DNA from: Roseovarius pelagicus
GTDB taxonomy: Bacteria > Pseudomonadota > Alphaproteobacteria > Rhodobacterales > Rhodobacteraceae
Direction: 5' to 3'
Assembly: GCF_025639885.1 (NCBI RefSeq)
Contig: NZ_CP106739.1
Coordinates: 1 to 64,000, forward strand
DNA length: 64,000 nt
Shown: one piece after another, positions 42,267-50,537 of the stretch
Position numbering within the stretch: position 1 is the first letter of the stretch
How the letters are laid out: the number at the start of each line of letters is the position of its first letter
The notes under the pieces: model-generated
Databases searched by the model: none
What the model was told of the DNA's origin: nothing
What the model saw: only the letters and a program-made list of their open reading frames with translations
Program-made: the position numbers and the translations under genes

Positions 42267-42330
42267 GCGCCGGAAGCCACTCTCCCGATCTCACTTCCCG
42301 TCACCCTCAAACCAACACTCCTTTCCCTCT
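42267..42330 (-). repeat. Conserved 5' leader, copy 2 (before the second ParB-like gene)
   Basis: The minus strand has GGAGTGTTGGTTT and, 25-30 bp on, GGGAGAGTGGCTTCCGGCGC, then the ribosome site. The second block matches 34078-34100 with one difference in 20 bases. Confidence 0.7.
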
Positions 42331-42356
42331 CGTTGACGGTGTGGTTGCCAAGAGTC

Positions 42357-42376
42357 GACTTAACAGCTGTTAAGTC
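42357..42376. repeat. parS: Palindrome 1, probable parS site
   Basis: GACTTAACAGCTGTTAAGTC is a perfect 20-bp palindrome. Its 16-bp core CTTAACAGCTGTTAAG recurs 47 bp away. RepABC parS sites are palindromes of this length with a central GC, often next to repC. Confidence 0.65.
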
Positions 42377-42405
42377 ATGCCAACTCAGCCCCGACCCCGT
42401 CTGAA

Positions 42406-42421
42406 CTTAACAGCTGTTAAG
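42406..42421. repeat. parS: Palindrome 2, probable parS site overlapping the repC stop
   Basis: CTTAACAGCTGTTAAG is identical to the core of palindrome 1 and includes the repC stop codon (42417-42419). Confidence 0.65.
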
Positions 42422-43640
42422 CCGCACTTCGCCGACCGATCAGAGCCATAACCATCGGTCCGCAAGAGAATTCACCCGCCGCAGCCTTCGACGTCAGCGC
42501 CCGCAAGTACCCACCCGGTGATCTAATGTCGGCAAAGCGTTCCAACATGGCCACGACGACGATCGAGGCCTGCTCTGGGCCCATACAGCGCTGCGCTTCT
42601 TCCCAAGCGGAAACACTGATCCCCATGGCTGGCCGTACGTGGCAGGCCGCGTCGAAGAGTTGGTGCCAGTGTCGGATATCACCCTGATAGAAGGTCTTGA
42701 GCGACGGACAGCTTGTGAGCACTAAATGGAGTGGGATCTTCGGCACCCGCCTCATGTCCGGTTCTTTAACCTCGGCCTCAGGCTCACATGGATCAGCATC
42801 TGGCGCGCCGGCCGCTGCCCCGCCTTTCTCTAAGGCAGGTTCAAGATCTATAGATTCTTTATTTGAATTATGATGGTGGCGCTCAAATTGGGCATCATTG
42901 GTGTTCATTTCTTCCGTATCAGGACCATCAATCACGTTACGTGCCTGATCGAGAAGGCTCTCCAGTTCAGTCCTAAATGCCGACAGTTCCTCAAGCGAAA
43001 GCTTGCGGCGAAGGGCGCGGGCTGTGAGGGCGGCCGTATCGCTGAGCTGGTCCCATAGGCCAAGCCCGGGCTGGATCTCCTCGCCGAACTCCGCCAGAGC
43101 GGCTAGGTCGCGACGCATGAGGCTCACCACCTCCCTCAGTCGCCGCACACGGTCCTCAGCCTCACGCACAGCCTCTGCGGCCCGTGCAATCTCCTCTGCC
43201 CGGCAATAGAGCGGGGAGAGGTCAAAGCCGAAGGCCACGCGATCTTCGCCACGCTTGCGCACATACCGCTTCCCGTTGGGGCTATCGCGCCGCATGAGCA
43301 AGCCTGCGTCTACCAACCGGGCGAGGTGACGGCGCATCGTCGAGCAAGGCATGCCGTTCAGCCGCTCGCAGATCGCCTTGTTGGATGGGAAGACGACCAT
43401 TTCGGTGTTCCCGCCAAGCGCATCGTCCGGAAAGAAGCTGAGAAGTCCCTGAAGAACGGTCAGATCGCGCTCGGAAACCCCAAAGGCTGCCTGCGCCTTG
43501 GACAACTCGCGGAGGAGCTCCCACTTGTTGACGGGCTTGCCTGGAACAGATGACTCGGGCCGCTCGATCACGCGCAGATGGGCGTGCGATATCGGCCGCA
43601 TAAACGGCGAAATTGGTGTGTACTCCATGAAAATATTCAC
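42417..43640 (-). CDS. repC: RepC replication initiator
   Basis: About 407 residues if the GTG at 43640 is used; the in-frame ATG at 43628 (MEYTPISPF) matches the usual RepC beginning, and I consider it the likelier start. RepC hallmarks are VSERDLTVLQGLLSFFP, VVFPSNKAICERLNGM, STMRRHLARLVDAGLL, and the C-terminal VRPAMGISVSAWEEAQ and RSPGGYLRAL. RepC binds the origin, which in this plasmid class lies within repC itself. It is expressed downstream of repB under control of a counter-transcribed RNA. A linker (about 255-300) is poorly conserved, as usual. Confidence 0.95.
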   Translation of the reverse strand: MNIFMEYTPISPFMRPISHAHLRVIERPESSVPGKPVNKWELLRELSKAQAAFGVSERDLTVLQGLLSFFPDDALGGNTEMVVFPSNKAICERLNGMPCSTMRRHLARLVDAGLLMRRDSPNGKRYVRKRGEDRVAFGFDLSPLYCRAEEIARAAEAVREAEDRVRRLREVVSLMRRDLAALAEFGEEIQPGLGLWDQLSDTAALTARALRRKLSLEELSAFRTELESLLDQARNVIDGPDTEEMNTNDAQFERHHHNSNKESIDLEPALEKGGAAAGAPDADPCEPEAEVKEPDMRRVPKIPLHLVLTSCPSLKTFYQGDIRHWHQLFDAACHVRPAMGISVSAWEEAQRCMGPEQASIVVVAMLERFADIRSPGGYLRALTSKAAAGEFSCGPMVMALIGRRSAA

Positions 43641-43678
43641 GAAGGCAAAATTTGAGTGGCCCGCGAATCGCTTTGCGC

Positions 43679-43707
43679 TTGCGGGAGAGGGGCCAGATCG
43701 CTACATT
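43679..43707 (+). promoter_or_regulatory. Promoter of the counter-transcribed RNA
   Basis: TTGCGG (43679-43684) and TACATT (43702-43707) spaced by 17 bp on the plus strand, opposite to repABC, followed 60-90 bp later by an intrinsic terminator. Confidence 0.6.
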
Positions 43708-43713
43708 CAGAGG

Positions 43714-43797
43714 TGCGAAAACTGAAGTTTTGTAGCGGGCTGGTCCCGTTCGAAACCTAATTAAGGTCTCGTGAAGCTAGCTTCTCGGGGCCTTTTT
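43714..43797 (+). ncRNA. incA: Antisense ctRNA (incompatibility RNA) between repB and repC
   Basis: In repABC plasmids a small RNA encoded opposite to the repB-repC gap limits RepC synthesis. Here a plus-strand promoter is followed by stem-forming sequence and an intrinsic terminator: a near-perfect hairpin 43765-43792 centred on GAAGCTAGCTTC, then five T residues. Predicted length is about 80 nt. Confidence 0.7.
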
Positions 43798-43841
43798 CAT
43801 TCTTGCCTGTATCGTGCCTCCTTTTTGTTGGTTGCTCTTCC

Positions 43842-44774
43842 TCAGTCTTCTGAGCGCTTCCAGCGCTCATGAAGCTCGGTAAGCAGCTGCGGGGCGTTGC
43901 CCTCAAGCCAGCTGACAAATTCAGTATCCTCGGACTTCAACTCGAGCTTGAGTTGCTTGCCACGGCGTCCGGTCGTGACGGTTGCAGCACCGACCCCCGG
44001 AATGACCATTTCAGGCTGGCTGCGCGAGCGAATCGAGGAAGTGGAGTGCTCGGTCTTCCCTGCCGCAGAAAGGACTGCCAAAAATGCCCGGTCGGACTTC
44101 TCATCTATTCCACCCGAATGGATTGATTTGGTTTCATTGGCCAAGGCTGCGAGTCGCTCGTGGTCCACATCTGCAGCCCCAATACACTTCTTGAGTTCCT
44201 CCCATCGGGGTCGGCCGATCCCAGGTGCCGCACCGATGGCAAGGACAAGATCTTCTCCTACGGTGCGGACAACGCTTAACAACTGCGAAACCCCAGCCTC
44301 GGTCAGATTGAGAACCTCGGCAACGCCCTTGTTGGTGCGCTCTGACTCTCCCAGGTGGTCTCCATCAAGCAAGGCAGCGGCTACGAGCGCGCGTTCGATA
44401 AAGCTCAGATCTCGCCGCTCCTGGTTTTCCAGCAACTGATCGCGAAGCGCCTGATCGCCCTCCATTTCCGTGACAATTGCGCGGACCTTGATCCCAAGTT
44501 CTCTGCAAGCCTCAAGGCGACGGCGGCCATAGATCAGGCTGTAGCGATTACTCTCAAGTGGGCGCACTAGGATCGGAACACGTTGGCCGTTCTTGAAAAT
44601 CGATGCCCTCAGACCCTCGATCTCGATCTGAAGTCGGTCATCTAACCGACCTGCAGTCTCGATATGACCGGGGTCGATTTCGAAAACACCACCTCGGAGC
44701 CTGCGCCCCTCAAGAGCGTCGGGCGCGTTGCGCAGGGTCTGCAAGGGCAGACCAAGTTTAGGCTTTCTTGCCAT
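43842..44774 (-). CDS. repB: RepB plasmid partition protein (ParB-type)
   Basis: A 310-residue protein. The ParB domain has SIFKNGQRVPILVRPLESNR, YGRRRLEACRELG and LLENQERRDLSFIERALVAA; the helix-turn-helix has GVAEVLNLTEAGVSQLL. The start overlaps the end of repA by 17 bp, the normal repAB arrangement. It binds parS sites, probably the twin palindromes beside repC, and RepA, to segregate the plasmid. Confidence 0.95.
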   Translation of the reverse strand: MARKPKLGLPLQTLRNAPDALEGRRLRGGVFEIDPGHIETAGRLDDRLQIEIEGLRASIFKNGQRVPILVRPLESNRYSLIYGRRRLEACRELGIKVRAIVTEMEGDQALRDQLLENQERRDLSFIERALVAAALLDGDHLGESERTNKGVAEVLNLTEAGVSQLLSVVRTVGEDLVLAIGAAPGIGRPRWEELKKCIGAADVDHERLAALANETKSIHSGGIDEKSDRAFLAVLSAAGKTEHSTSSIRSRSQPEMVIPGVGAATVTTGRRGKQLKLELKSEDTEFVSWLEGNAPQLLTELHERWKRSED

Positions 44775-45951
44775 TGCGTCCCCACGTGTTCTGAATGATC
44801 GCAGCGATCTCGTCGTTGACGCCGTTCATGGAATCGATCGCGCGATCGAAAGTCTGGCGCGTGAATTCCTTCTTGTCGGCCTCATAGAGCGTCTGCTTTG
44901 TGAGCCCCGCATCCGAAATCGCAGTCGATTCGACCATGTGATTGGTCAGAACGGACCTGCCAAAAAGACCCCGGATGAAGGCAATGACCTCAGTTTGCGG
45001 TGCATCACCCACCTTGTAGCGGGTTGGCAGGAAACGCAGCCAGTCAAAGCGAAGGTTTGCGCCGGCGTCCCGGATGACGCCAAGCAGATCAGCGGTCATG
45101 CGCAAAAACTGCGACATAGACATGAGATCGAGCATCTGTGGGTGAACGGTGACAAGCACCCCAGAGGACGCCGACAAGGCAGACATGGTCAGGAAGCCAA
45201 GCTGCGGCGGACAGTCGATGACGACGACGTCATAGTCTGCTTCAACACTATCGAGCGCATCACGCACACGGGCAAAGAACGCGCGGGCGCCGCCTCGCTG
45301 GATGGCAGCCGGCGTCTCATGTTCGAATTCCATGAGCTCTAGGTTCCCGGGGATAAGGTCAAGGCCTCGGATGTAGGTTTTACGGATTACTTCCGAGATC
45401 GGGACCGGTTCATCATAGCGAACTGCGTCATACAGCGTTCCACCCTCCATCAGGTCCAGCTCAGGCTGGATGCCATGCAGCGCGGAAAAGGATGCTTGGG
45501 GGTCCAGATCGATCGCAAGGACACGATATCCCTTGAGAGCCAAGCGCTGCGCAAGGTGAGCTGATGTTGTCGTTTTCCCCGAGCCGCCTTTGAAGTTCAC
45601 AACGGAGACAACCTGAAGCTCGTCACCGGCACGACGCCCCGGCACGTAGGTCCCAGGCTTCTTCGCGTTTGCCTCTAGGGCGTGGCGGATCTCCCAGATA
45701 TCATCGAGTGTATACCGACGGTGGCTGCCCGCGGTGGTTTCGACGTCAGCGATCTTTCCTTCTCGATGAAGCTTGCGAAGGTAGGTATGATCGACGCCAA
45801 GCAACTCTGCCGCCTCGCCGCTAGTCAGGCTGCGCATGACTTTCTTGGCGTCGGGAGGGAAGTGGGCCGCACGTTGCGCATGAAGGTTTGACGCGAGAAG
45901 CTCTGCGTAGTGCCCGATGGCAATGTCCAGGTCCTGCTCAGCTTCGCTCAT
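44758..45951 (-). CDS. repA: RepA plasmid partition ATPase (ParA-type)
   Basis: A 397-residue protein. A MerR-like N-terminal helix-turn-helix (SGEAAELLGVDHTYLRKLHREG) precedes the ParA ATPase, with deviant Walker A KGGSGKTT at 121-128, AIDLDPQASFSALHG, and the Walker B region YDVVVIDCPPQLGFLTMSAL. It moves plasmid copies with RepB and represses the repABC promoter, which should lie in 45955-46090. Confidence 0.96.
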   Translation of the reverse strand: MSEAEQDLDIAIGHYAELLASNLHAQRAAHFPPDAKKVMRSLTSGEAAELLGVDHTYLRKLHREGKIADVETTAGSHRRYTLDDIWEIRHALEANAKKPGTYVPGRRAGDELQVVSVVNFKGGSGKTTTSAHLAQRLALKGYRVLAIDLDPQASFSALHGIQPELDLMEGGTLYDAVRYDEPVPISEVIRKTYIRGLDLIPGNLELMEFEHETPAAIQRGGARAFFARVRDALDSVEADYDVVVIDCPPQLGFLTMSALSASSGVLVTVHPQMLDLMSMSQFLRMTADLLGVIRDAGANLRFDWLRFLPTRYKVGDAPQTEVIAFIRGLFGRSVLTNHMVESTAISDAGLTKQTLYEADKKEFTRQTFDRAIDSMNGVNDEIAAIIQNTWGRNGKKA

Positions 45952-46094
45952 CTCTGCCTCGATTCGTGGGCGCGTTTTTTATGTGACCGCGCGTTATTTA
46001 TCGAGACTATTGCCCGAGCTATCAGATTCGTGCAAGCTCTTTCTAGATATGGTGTGGTTCAATTACACAGACACAAGCGCAGGCACTACTCAAT

Positions 46095-46979
46095 TCAGTC
46101 AAGCAACCCAAGTTTCTCAGCGCGTTCAAGAAGCATTTTCACCGATGACGGCTGCCACTTGGACCTTCCGCGCGGTGTCCGCTCACGCATAATCTCCAGC
46201 CGATCACAGATGGCCTGTAGGGTCATGTCGGGTTTGGCGCCCTTGATGCCTGCGACAATGGCGGGCAGGCGATCGTCCGTGTCGCGGCGATTTGCCCGAC
46301 CGACGACCGTCGTCGGCAGAAAACCGTCGCGGACATAGGCGTTCACGGCGCGCAACAGGCGGCTTTGCGTCCAACGCCGCGCCTCGGGCAAGGGGCCGTT
46401 GATGATGCGCAGCACATCCTCCCAAGCCATATCAGGGCGCAGCCGGCGTACATGCGGTACCCAGTCTTGCGCGGTCTCGTTTAGTCGTTCCATATATCCG
46501 TCCTGCCGCGCCAGCCGCACCTTGCGCTGTGCGGCAGGGTCTCGCGCGCGCAGGCCCGGATTGCCGCCCACGCGTCCTTTGGTCTTCGCGCTCGCCAAGC
46601 CGGCCTTCGTGCGTTCCCGGATCAGGGCGCGTTCAAACTCGGCCGCGGCTCCCAGAACCTGCAGCGTGAACTTGCCCTGCGGCGAGGCAGTGTCGATCGG
46701 GTCTTGAATGGAGCGAAAGAACGCGCCCTTCGCCTCAAGCCGCTCGATCACCTCCAAGAGATGCGACAGCGATCGCGCCAGACGATCAATGCGAACGACA
46801 ACCAGCGTGTCGCCCTTGGCCACGCGCTCCAACACGCGCGCAAGGACCGGCCGCGCACGATTTCCGCCCGAGGCCTGTTCTTCATGGATCTCGGCGCAAC
46901 CCGCGGATTTCAGGGCCTGCGACTGGGGCAGGGGGGTTTGATCCTCGGTTGAAACGCGCGCGTAGCCTATCAATGGCAT
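46095..46979 (-). CDS. Serine recombinase / resolvase
   Basis: A 294-residue protein from ATG 46979. The resolvase domain has the catalytic Ser10 in YARVSTEDQ, the ARPVLARVLERVAKGD and VVRIDRLARSL segments, and LGAAAEFERALIRERTKAGL. About 150 extra C-terminal residues (including RTPRGRSKWQPSSVKMLLERA) resemble the recombinase DNA-binding part. The position just upstream of repA suggests resolution of plasmid multimers. The sequence before its start has two TCGTTTA repeats (about 47010-47035) that could be part of a res site. Confidence 0.9.
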   Translation of the reverse strand: MPLIGYARVSTEDQTPLPQSQALKSAGCAEIHEEQASGGNRARPVLARVLERVAKGDTLVVVRIDRLARSLSHLLEVIERLEAKGAFFRSIQDPIDTASPQGKFTLQVLGAAAEFERALIRERTKAGLASAKTKGRVGGNPGLRARDPAAQRKVRLARQDGYMERLNETAQDWVPHVRRLRPDMAWEDVLRIINGPLPEARRWTQSRLLRAVNAYVRDGFLPTTVVGRANRRDTDDRLPAIVAGIKGAKPDMTLQAICDRLEIMRERTPRGRSKWQPSSVKMLLERAEKLGLLD

Positions 46980-47180
46980 CAAAACAGGCCTTTTGCAGTT
47001 TCATATATCGCCACTAAACGACTGTTTGTAAACGAATGCAAGGGCGTGCACTGTGGCGCTGCTCAGCAGAGAACCCTTGGTTTCCATACGCTGAGCGCGA
47101 TCAGCGAGCTCTCGCAGACCATCGCGCGCCCGTGCTATATAGGGTGTGCAGGCGCACCCTGACAAAACACTTGGGTAAAA

Positions 47181-47202
47181 TGCAAAAGTGCCGTATTTTG
47201 CA
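47181..47202 (+). promoter_or_regulatory. TGCAAAA/TTTTGCA dyad over a promoter-like element
   Basis: Perfect 7-bp arms TGCAAAA (47181-47187) and TTTTGCA (47196-47202). They overlap a TTGGGT...17 bp...TATTTT promoter-like pair (47171-47199). If this is the promoter, transcription would begin at the ATG 47206, so an operator and leaderless start are possible. Confidence 0.4.
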
Positions 47203-47205
47203 CAC

Positions 47206-48273
47206 ATGAAGACTCAAGTATCTATGCAGTATGATAGTTTTTACGATCCTCTAGTGGATGCGATGGGGCTTGAAGAGACGTCTGAGGACGACCTGTGGTT
47301 CCTGCCCGGTCCGATAGAAGAGGAGCCGGATTTTCTGCCGCCCAGACCAAGGGCAGAGTTGCGTGAAACTGCAGTCCTCGACGATTGGCGATGCGCTGAG
47401 GCGGGCAGTGCCGCCCGTCTTGCCCGCGTGGCTGGCCGGATCGGCGCGCTGGACGACCGGCTGCGCCGTGGCCCGAAAGGTTGGCGGCACAGGCTCGCGC
47501 TGATGGAGGCGGCAGACCTCAGCTGGTTTGTAGGCGACCGAATTGGCCCGGATCGGCTGGCGCTCTGGAAATCCATGCGCTTGTCCGGCGTGCAGGACGA
47601 CACCGCGGCGCTCGCGCGTGTCGGATGGGCAGTGCGGCGTCTTACAGGCGGCCCTGGACCGGAAGTGGACCTGTCCGCCTTCCTCGACCGCCGCGACCCC
47701 GAGAACCTCGGCGTCGAAGCCGAACCCTTCGCGGATCGCGCGGGCGGTTGGCTCGATCTCATGGCGCAAGCCGCCGATCTTCACCCAATCACGCGCGCTT
47801 GCATGGGCTTCCATCTCTGGAGTCTCGCGGGCCTCGGGCAGCACGGCGACCGGATGGAAGCGGCGGTCACAGCCGCACGGATCGTGGCCAGTGAGGGCAA
47901 GGGGGCGCTCTTCGCGCCTTTGGCCATGGGCGGGCCAGGAGGATTGCGCCTCGGTGGCCCACCCGCTGACCGTCTGTCTCGTTGGCTTGACGGGATGGAG
48001 ACCGCATGCCTGACCGCAATGCGTCACCTCGATGATATCGAGGCATGGTCGGCGAGGGCGGAAGCCGAGATGAGCCCGCTTTCCGGCCGCACGCCCCCGG
48101 CCTTGTGCGCGGTACTTACCGAATGGCCGCTCGTGTCCGCTCCGATGGCCGAGGCCCTGATCGGCGCCAGCCGGGCTGCCGTCCAGCGCAACCTTGCTTG
48201 GATGGAAGCGCGTGGTCTGATCCACGAGATGACCGGGCAGGGGCGGTATCGGATGTGGAGGGTCGCAACTTAA
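47206..48273 (+). CDS. DUF1612/HTH_13-like plasmid protein (RHE_PE00001 type)
   Basis: About 355 residues. The body is helical (SAARLARVAGRIGALDDRL, HRLALMEAADLSWFVGDRIG), and the C terminus carries a winged helix (SAPMAEALIGASRAAVQRNL, ARGLIHEMTGQGRYRMWRV). This architecture resembles DUF1612+HTH_13 proteins near repABC loci on rhizobial plasmids; I am fairly but not fully sure of the match. Start ATG 47206 is chosen; a GTG at 47188 and an ATG at 47224 are alternatives. Divergent from the resolvase. Probably a DNA-binding accessory protein. Confidence 0.65.
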   Translation: MKTQVSMQYDSFYDPLVDAMGLEETSEDDLWFLPGPIEEEPDFLPPRPRAELRETAVLDDWRCAEAGSAARLARVAGRIGALDDRLRRGPKGWRHRLALMEAADLSWFVGDRIGPDRLALWKSMRLSGVQDDTAALARVGWAVRRLTGGPGPEVDLSAFLDRRDPENLGVEAEPFADRAGGWLDLMAQAADLHPITRACMGFHLWSLAGLGQHGDRMEAAVTAARIVASEGKGALFAPLAMGGPGGLRLGGPPADRLSRWLDGMETACLTAMRHLDDIEAWSARAEAEMSPLSGRTPPALCAVLTEWPLVSAPMAEALIGASRAAVQRNLAWMEARGLIHEMTGQGRYRMWRVAT

Positions 48274-48446
48274 GCCGTGCTCTTTGTCGGGGGGCCGACA
48301 GTTTAGGCCAGAGTCAACGCCTCTGTCGGCCAAACTTGCAGAGAATTCGCGCATCGAGCCCACTTTGATGAATTTTGCTCGAAGCACGAATGTCCGCATG
48401 GATGAAAACGAACCGCCCGTGTCCAGTCTTCGTCTCTTGCCGCGGC

Positions 48447-49766
48447 TTATAAATGCGTAGTCCAGCGAGGATGGCTCTCGTCAATGATCAAGGCATGGCT
48501 GTGCCTGCGATGTCCCCTTAGGTGGGGATGGTCGAGTGGCAAATTATCGTGGGTGTGCTCAAGCTCAATGGGATCGCCGGACGGCCAGAGTTTCAGCGCT
48601 GCGAGCATTCCGAAGGCGGCGATTAGGGCCAGTCCGATCAGTGCGGGAACGACACCATAGACCGTCAGCAGCCAGCCCGACAGCGGATAGGTCACAAGCC
48701 AGCAGGCGTGGGACAGCGCGAATTGCGCCGCGAAGAGTGCCGGGCGGTCCCCGGCGTGTGCGGAACGGCGCAGCAGTCGACCAGAAGGGGTGAGGACAGC
48801 GGAATATCCGAGCCCCACCAGCAACCAGGCTGTTAGAAGGATGGACCAGCCAAGGCCTGCTCCAAGGACCGTCAACGCCAGACCGACCAGAGTAGCCACC
48901 ATCAGCGCGGCTCCGCCGAATATCACGGGCCGGTCCGGCAACGCATCGAGAACACGCGGCAGGACCAGCGCTGCGATCATCGACCCTGCGCCGAAGGCGA
49001 ACATCGTCCAGGCCAGAGCACTTTCCGAAAGGCCGAGCGAGCCGCGCACAAGAACGACGGTGTTGACCAGCACCATCGCACCTGCCGCCGCCGCCGCGAG
49101 GTTCAATGCCAAGAGCCCGCGCAAGCGGGGCGTGGCCAGATAGATGCGGATGCCGCGCGTAGTGCGGTCATAGACACCGCGCGGCTCGGATGGGCGGGGA
49201 CTGGGCAGCACGACCGAAACAACCAGAAGGGCCGATGCGGCGAAACCGAGGACCGTGCCGAGGAAAAGCGAATTGTAGGACATCACCGCGAGCAGAAGGG
49301 CCGCCAGCGTCGGGCTGACGATGTTTTCCAGATCGTAGGCCAGCCGCGACAGCGACAGCGCGCGGGTATAGCGCGCCTCTTCGGGCAAAACGTCCGGGAT
49401 CGTCGCCTGAAAGGTCGGCGTGAAGGCGGCGGAAGCCGATTGAAGAAGGAAGATTAGGACGTAGACCTGCCAGACCTCGGTCACGAAGGGCAGTGCGAGC
49501 GCGACACCGGCACGCATTAGATCGAGCGTCACCAGAAGCGCGCGGCGCGGCACGCGGTCTGCGAAAGCCCCTGCAATGGGCGCGATGCCCACATAAGCAA
49601 CCATCTTGATGGTGAAGACTGTGCCGAGGACCAGCGCCGCCCCGTCGCCCGAAAGATCAAAGGCGAGCAGGCCGAGTGCGACTGTGGCGAGTCCGGTACC
49701 CAGAAGGGCTACGACCTGTGCCAGAAACAGGTGCCGATAAGTGCGGTCGGAGAGAATATCGAGCAT
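48447..49766 (-). CDS. MFS exporter with His-rich tail (NreB-like nickel/cobalt efflux)
   Basis: A 439-residue protein with about 12 membrane helices and the MFS signature ADRVPRRALLV between helices 2 and 3. The cytoplasmic tail is rich in His (ELEHTHDNLPLDHPHLRGHRRHSHAL), as in NreB nickel exporters. It begins 8 bp after the RcnR/DmeR-type repressor stop, forming a two-gene operon. Predicted to pump nickel (possibly cobalt) out of the cytoplasm. Confidence 0.85.
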   Translation of the reverse strand: MLDILSDRTYRHLFLAQVVALLGTGLATVALGLLAFDLSGDGAALVLGTVFTIKMVAYVGIAPIAGAFADRVPRRALLVTLDLMRAGVALALPFVTEVWQVYVLIFLLQSASAAFTPTFQATIPDVLPEEARYTRALSLSRLAYDLENIVSPTLAALLLAVMSYNSLFLGTVLGFAASALLVVSVVLPSPRPSEPRGVYDRTTRGIRIYLATPRLRGLLALNLAAAAAGAMVLVNTVVLVRGSLGLSESALAWTMFAFGAGSMIAALVLPRVLDALPDRPVIFGGAALMVATLVGLALTVLGAGLGWSILLTAWLLVGLGYSAVLTPSGRLLRRSAHAGDRPALFAAQFALSHACWLVTYPLSGWLLTVYGVVPALIGLALIAAFGMLAALKLWPSGDPIELEHTHDNLPLDHPHLRGHRRHSHALIIDESHPRWTTHL

Positions 49767-49774
49767 GGTCAGCC

Positions 49775-50035
49775 TCAGAGATATCGGGCGATCGCCCGCA
49801 ACTCGGCGCGATCAGTTTCAGAACTTTCAACGTCGATACAATGGTCCATGTGATCATGGATCAGCGCACGCTTGGCGTTCGTCACGGCCTTTTCGACCGC
49901 TTGCATCTGCTGAGCAATCTCCAGACAGGGTTTGCCCGCCTCGATCATTTCGATCACGGCGCGCAAATGGCCGTCAGCGCGTTTCAGCCGGGCGACAAGG
50001 GCGGGATGGGTTGCATGGACTGGATGTTTTGTCAT
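49775..50035 (-). CDS. Nickel/cobalt-sensing repressor of the RcnR/CsoR/DmeR family
   Basis: An 86-residue all-helical regulator. His-rich N terminus (TKHPVHATHP), the conserved RLKRADGHLRAVIEMIE helix, Cys in GKPCLEIAQQMQAV, and the downstream LIHDHMDHC site match the metal ligands of RcnR/DmeR-type proteins. It would bind the 30-bp palindrome at 50041-50070, directly beside its start, and release it on Ni or Co binding, controlling both the exporter operon and the divergent genes. Confidence 0.88.
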   Translation of the reverse strand: MTKHPVHATHPALVARLKRADGHLRAVIEMIEAGKPCLEIAQQMQAVEKAVTNAKRALIHDHMDHCIDVESSETDRAELRAIARYL

Positions 50036-50040
50036 AAAGT

Positions 50041-50070
50041 TGTTCTATCCCCCCCCGGGAGGATAGAACA
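50041..50070. promoter_or_regulatory. Operator palindrome of the nickel/cobalt module
   Basis: TGTTCTATCC and GGATAGAACA form perfect 10-bp arms around a C/G-tract centre (CCCCCCGGGA). RcnR-family operators have an inverted repeat flanking a G-tract, so this is a very likely binding site, placed between the divergent genes. Confidence 0.75.
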
Positions 50071-50120
50071 AGATGGTGCCACGACGCACCACGCTAGAGA
50101 CGGGCAGACGGGCAGAACCT

Positions 50121-50477
50121 ATGGATACCTTGAGGACAGTTGTAAACGCCGCGTTTGCGACACCCTTATGTTTGGCCGTACTCCTCTGGTCTGTGGTGCC
50201 CGCAACCTCGCACGCGCCCTCAGTCTTCGGCGTCCTTCAAGAGCACGCAGAAATGGTTGCTGAGCACGGTCATTCGCATGGACTGGAAGAAGACCTCGCC
50301 TGGGCCATGCATGGACATAGCCATGACAGCATCGATCACGATCACAGTCAGGCGGTCGTGCCTGGCCCAGACCGATCGCCGCACCCGCTCGATATTTACA
50401 GAGCCGCATGGCCGTTGAGTTCGGCCACGTCGAACACCTTACAGACATACCAAATCGAACGACCTCCGCGCGTCTGA
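50121..50477 (+). CDS. His-rich exported protein of the nickel/cobalt module
   Basis: A 118-residue protein from ATG 50121. A hydrophobic N-terminal segment (TPLCLAVLLWSVVPATSHA) looks like a signal peptide. The mature part has several His clusters (EHGHSHG, HGHSHDS, DHDHSQ) suited to binding Ni or Co, and a short Pro-rich end. Divergent from the repressor and adjacent to its operator, so probably metal-induced. It may act as periplasmic metal buffer. Confidence 0.65.
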   Translation: MDTLRTVVNAAFATPLCLAVLLWSVVPATSHAPSVFGVLQEHAEMVAEHGHSHGLEEDLAWAMHGHSHDSIDHDHSQAVVPGPDRSPHPLDIYRAAWPLSSATSNTLQTYQIERPPRV

Positions 50478-50537
50478 TCGACTGCGCGCCAACAGCGCGC
50501 TGCATTCGATCATCAACACATATGCGGAGTCAAATCC

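Noticed and set aside
47188..47205. GTG 47188 as start of the DUF1612-like protein
   Set aside because: It lies inside the promoter-like dyad; ATG 47206 fits better, though not proven.
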